DNA from: JABDMH01 sp965223025
GTDB lineage: Bacteria; Bacteroidota; Bacteroidia; Chitinophagales; Saprospiraceae
Direction: 5' to 3'
Length of the DNA stretch: 64,000 nt
Assembly: GCA_965223025.1 (NCBI GenBank)
Contig: CBDCVP010000022.1
Coordinates: forward strand, 496,001 to 560,000
A program made the position numbers and the translations under genes. Positions within the stretch are counted from its first letter, which is position 1, and every line of letters begins with the position of its first letter. The notes under the pieces were generated by a model. The model worked only from the letters and a program-made list of their open reading frames with translations, was not told the origin of the DNA and did not search any database. This document shows, in pieces, positions 62,889-64,000 of the stretch.

Positions 62889-64000
62889 ATGTTACGCTTC
62901 ATTGTGCGTCGTCTGTTGTGGATGCTGCCAACTTTGGCGATACTTGTCATCGTCCTTTTTGTTTTGACAAAATCGATCCCGGGAGATCCAGTCCTTAATT
63001 ATATCAACGACCTGCAGGACTTCACTGCCGAGAAAGACTTGGTGGTATCCAACCAACTCTATCAATCCACTGCCGAAAAGATCGGTCTTGACCGTCCAAT
63101 ATTTTACTTTTCGCTGGTCCCTGCCAGCTATGGCGCAGCCTATTTTGATCTGCCTGTTCTGGAGCAAAGGTTTTCCAAAGCTATGCTTCGTCAACATGCC
63201 ACATGGCAACAGGTACAAGAGCTGCTGAAGCATCTCAGATACTTCCAACCGGATGAACTTAACGAGCTAGTAGATCCGAAAGGCAAATCGGCTCTTGCCA
63301 CCCTGCGCAACTATCCTACCGGACCAGATGGACTTATCGGATTGTGCCGTGACTTAGCATCCACATCCTCAGCACCTGAGATGCGGTGGCATGCACAGGA
63401 AATCGGCAATTTGAGCCAGCAGGTTAGCATTGCCCCATGCCCCACCAAGGCCTATGTCCCAAGATTGATATGGCATGGTCCCGATAATCAATTCCATCAG
63501 TGGTTGAAGGCAGCACTTAGTTTTGATCTTGGTCTCTCACGTGCGGACGGCAGGCCTGCCACGGTAAAAATTGGAGAAGCGCTGCGATGGACTGTTTTTA
63601 TCAATCTTTTGTCGATCCTATTGGCCTTTGTGGTAGGGATTCTACTGGGGAGTTATGCGGGATGGTGGGGAGGTGTGACTGATCGCATTGCCTCGGTGCT
63701 GATGTATCTGTTTTACGCTATTCCCATTTTCTGGCTTACTACCATCTTGGTTGTATTTTTCTCCACCAGTGAATATGGCAGCTGGACGCACATCTTCCCT
63801 GCCACCGGAATCTGGCAGACCAACCCGGAGGCTTCTTTTCGACAGACCATTGCAGATAATAGTAGCCAGCTCATCATACCGGTCCTGGCTCTCAGTCTAC
63901 ATCTCACAGCTTTTGTGAGTCGACAGATCAAAAGCAGTGTGGTTGCAGAGCTGGGGAAAGCATATGTCTGGCAAGCTCGTTCATTTGGCGTCCCAGAGCA
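62889..64000 (+). CDS. DppB-type ABC transporter permease, 3' end outside window
   Basis: A frame of at least 370 codons, open to the right edge. The ATG at 62889 follows the binding-protein stop by one base. RFIVRRLLWMLPTLAILVIVLFVLT forms the first membrane segment (about 9-28) as in DppB, and LTKSIPGDPV follows. The core membrane domain with its segments VFINLLSILLAFVVGILLGSYAG and SVLMYLFYAIPIFWL starts only near residue 236, so the loop after the first segment is about 200 residues against about 70 in E. coli DppB. The end of the visible part has the EAA-like loop (AELGKAYVWQARSFGVPE). Confidence 0.85.
   Translation, partial: MLRFIVRRLLWMLPTLAILVIVLFVLTKSIPGDPVLNYINDLQDFTAEKDLVVSNQLYQSTAEKIGLDRPIFYFSLVPASYGAAYFDLPVLEQRFSKAMLRQHATWQQVQELLKHLRYFQPDELNELVDPKGKSALATLRNYPTGPDGLIGLCRDLASTSSAPEMRWHAQEIGNLSQQVSIAPCPTKAYVPRLIWHGPDNQFHQWLKAALSFDLGLSRADGRPATVKIGEALRWTVFINLLSILLAFVVGILLGSYAGWWGGVTDRIASVLMYLFYAIPIFWLTTILVVFFSTSEYGSWTHIFPATGIWQTNPEASFRQTIADNSSQLIIPVLALSLHLTAFVSRQIKSSVVAELGKAYVWQARSFGVPE

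Noticed and set aside
1..64000. tRNA, rRNA, CRISPR arrays, intact transposases or prophage genes
   Set aside because: I looked for typical arms, repeats and motifs by eye and found none; a proper scan could still detect something I missed.

Overview
The window looks like a piece of a Bacteroidota chromosome, most likely from the Saprospiria/Saprospiraceae side of the phylum. The main reasons are type IX secretion and gliding genes (a PorP/SprF-type protein, an SprE/PorW-type lipoprotein, and a large protein with a CHU_C-type sorting domain), several Bacteroidota-typical families (DUF4199, DUF4197, GSCFA, a BatA-like protein, AtpZ next to a bactofilin), few Shine-Dalgarno-like sites, and frequent TTG or GTG starts. 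Genus and species cannot be told from the sequence. I found no rRNA, tRNA, CRISPR array, intact transposase or prophage.

Layout. 1-5264: a tight forward run of a BatA/VWA-like protein (cut at the left edge), a dihydroorotase-like protein without metal ligands, a DUF4199 membrane protein, a family 2 glycosyltransferase and a phosphoheptose isomerase. 5265-10333: an accessory, decayed stretch with a secreted esterase, a lipoprotein joining an intradiol dioxygenase domain to a thioredoxin-like domain, a possible insertion-sequence end, and the remnant of a deaminase-type toxin beside a small zinc-ribbon protein. 10334-16167: a giant cell-surface (T9SS) protein, a lipoprotein, an empty 1.25 kb stretch and a polytopic membrane protein. 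16276-30079: queE, a Dna2-like nuclease-helicase overlapping a glycerate kinase, a bile-acid-type symporter, a DUF937-OmpA fusion, an aspartic protease with a PDZ domain, pcrA/uvrD helicase and queG. 30100-38331: a histidine kinase fragment, a DUF4197 lipoprotein, folB, a glutaryl-CoA-type dehydrogenase, an OmpA protein, then aroA, phoH and aroB.

38411-53000: penicillin-binding protein 1A, a HEAT-cyclophilin lipoprotein, gcvT, a GbsR/MarR regulator, a metal amidohydrolase with a convergent GSCFA protein, an uncharacterised pair (YbjN-like protein plus a signal-less trypsin-like protease carrying a zinc ribbon and a YbjN-like tail), porP/sprF, and a coupled set bactofilin-AtpZ-AtpI-like-biotin carrier. 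53515-64000: a secreted protein with two intact nitrilase domains, sprE/porW, an M23 endopeptidase, a HAD phosphatase, a TIGR01777 epimerase, and the start of a peptide ABC transporter (binding lipoprotein and a permease cut by the right edge).

How the genes fit together. Much of the window serves the cell envelope: wall synthesis (PBP1A) and remodelling (M23), surface heptose/glycan work (GT2, GmhA), protein export and surface anchoring (T9SS genes and a CHU_C cargo), and many lipoproteins. The rest is housekeeping: shikimate pathway, folate, queuosine, glycine cleavage, DNA repair. The least explained parts, and the best places for something undescribed, are the cytosolic protease/YbjN pair (47411-49860), the intradiol-thioredoxin lipoprotein (8053-9255), the bactofilin-AtpZ-biotin carrier set (51339-52924) and the secreted double nitrilase (53515-55278).
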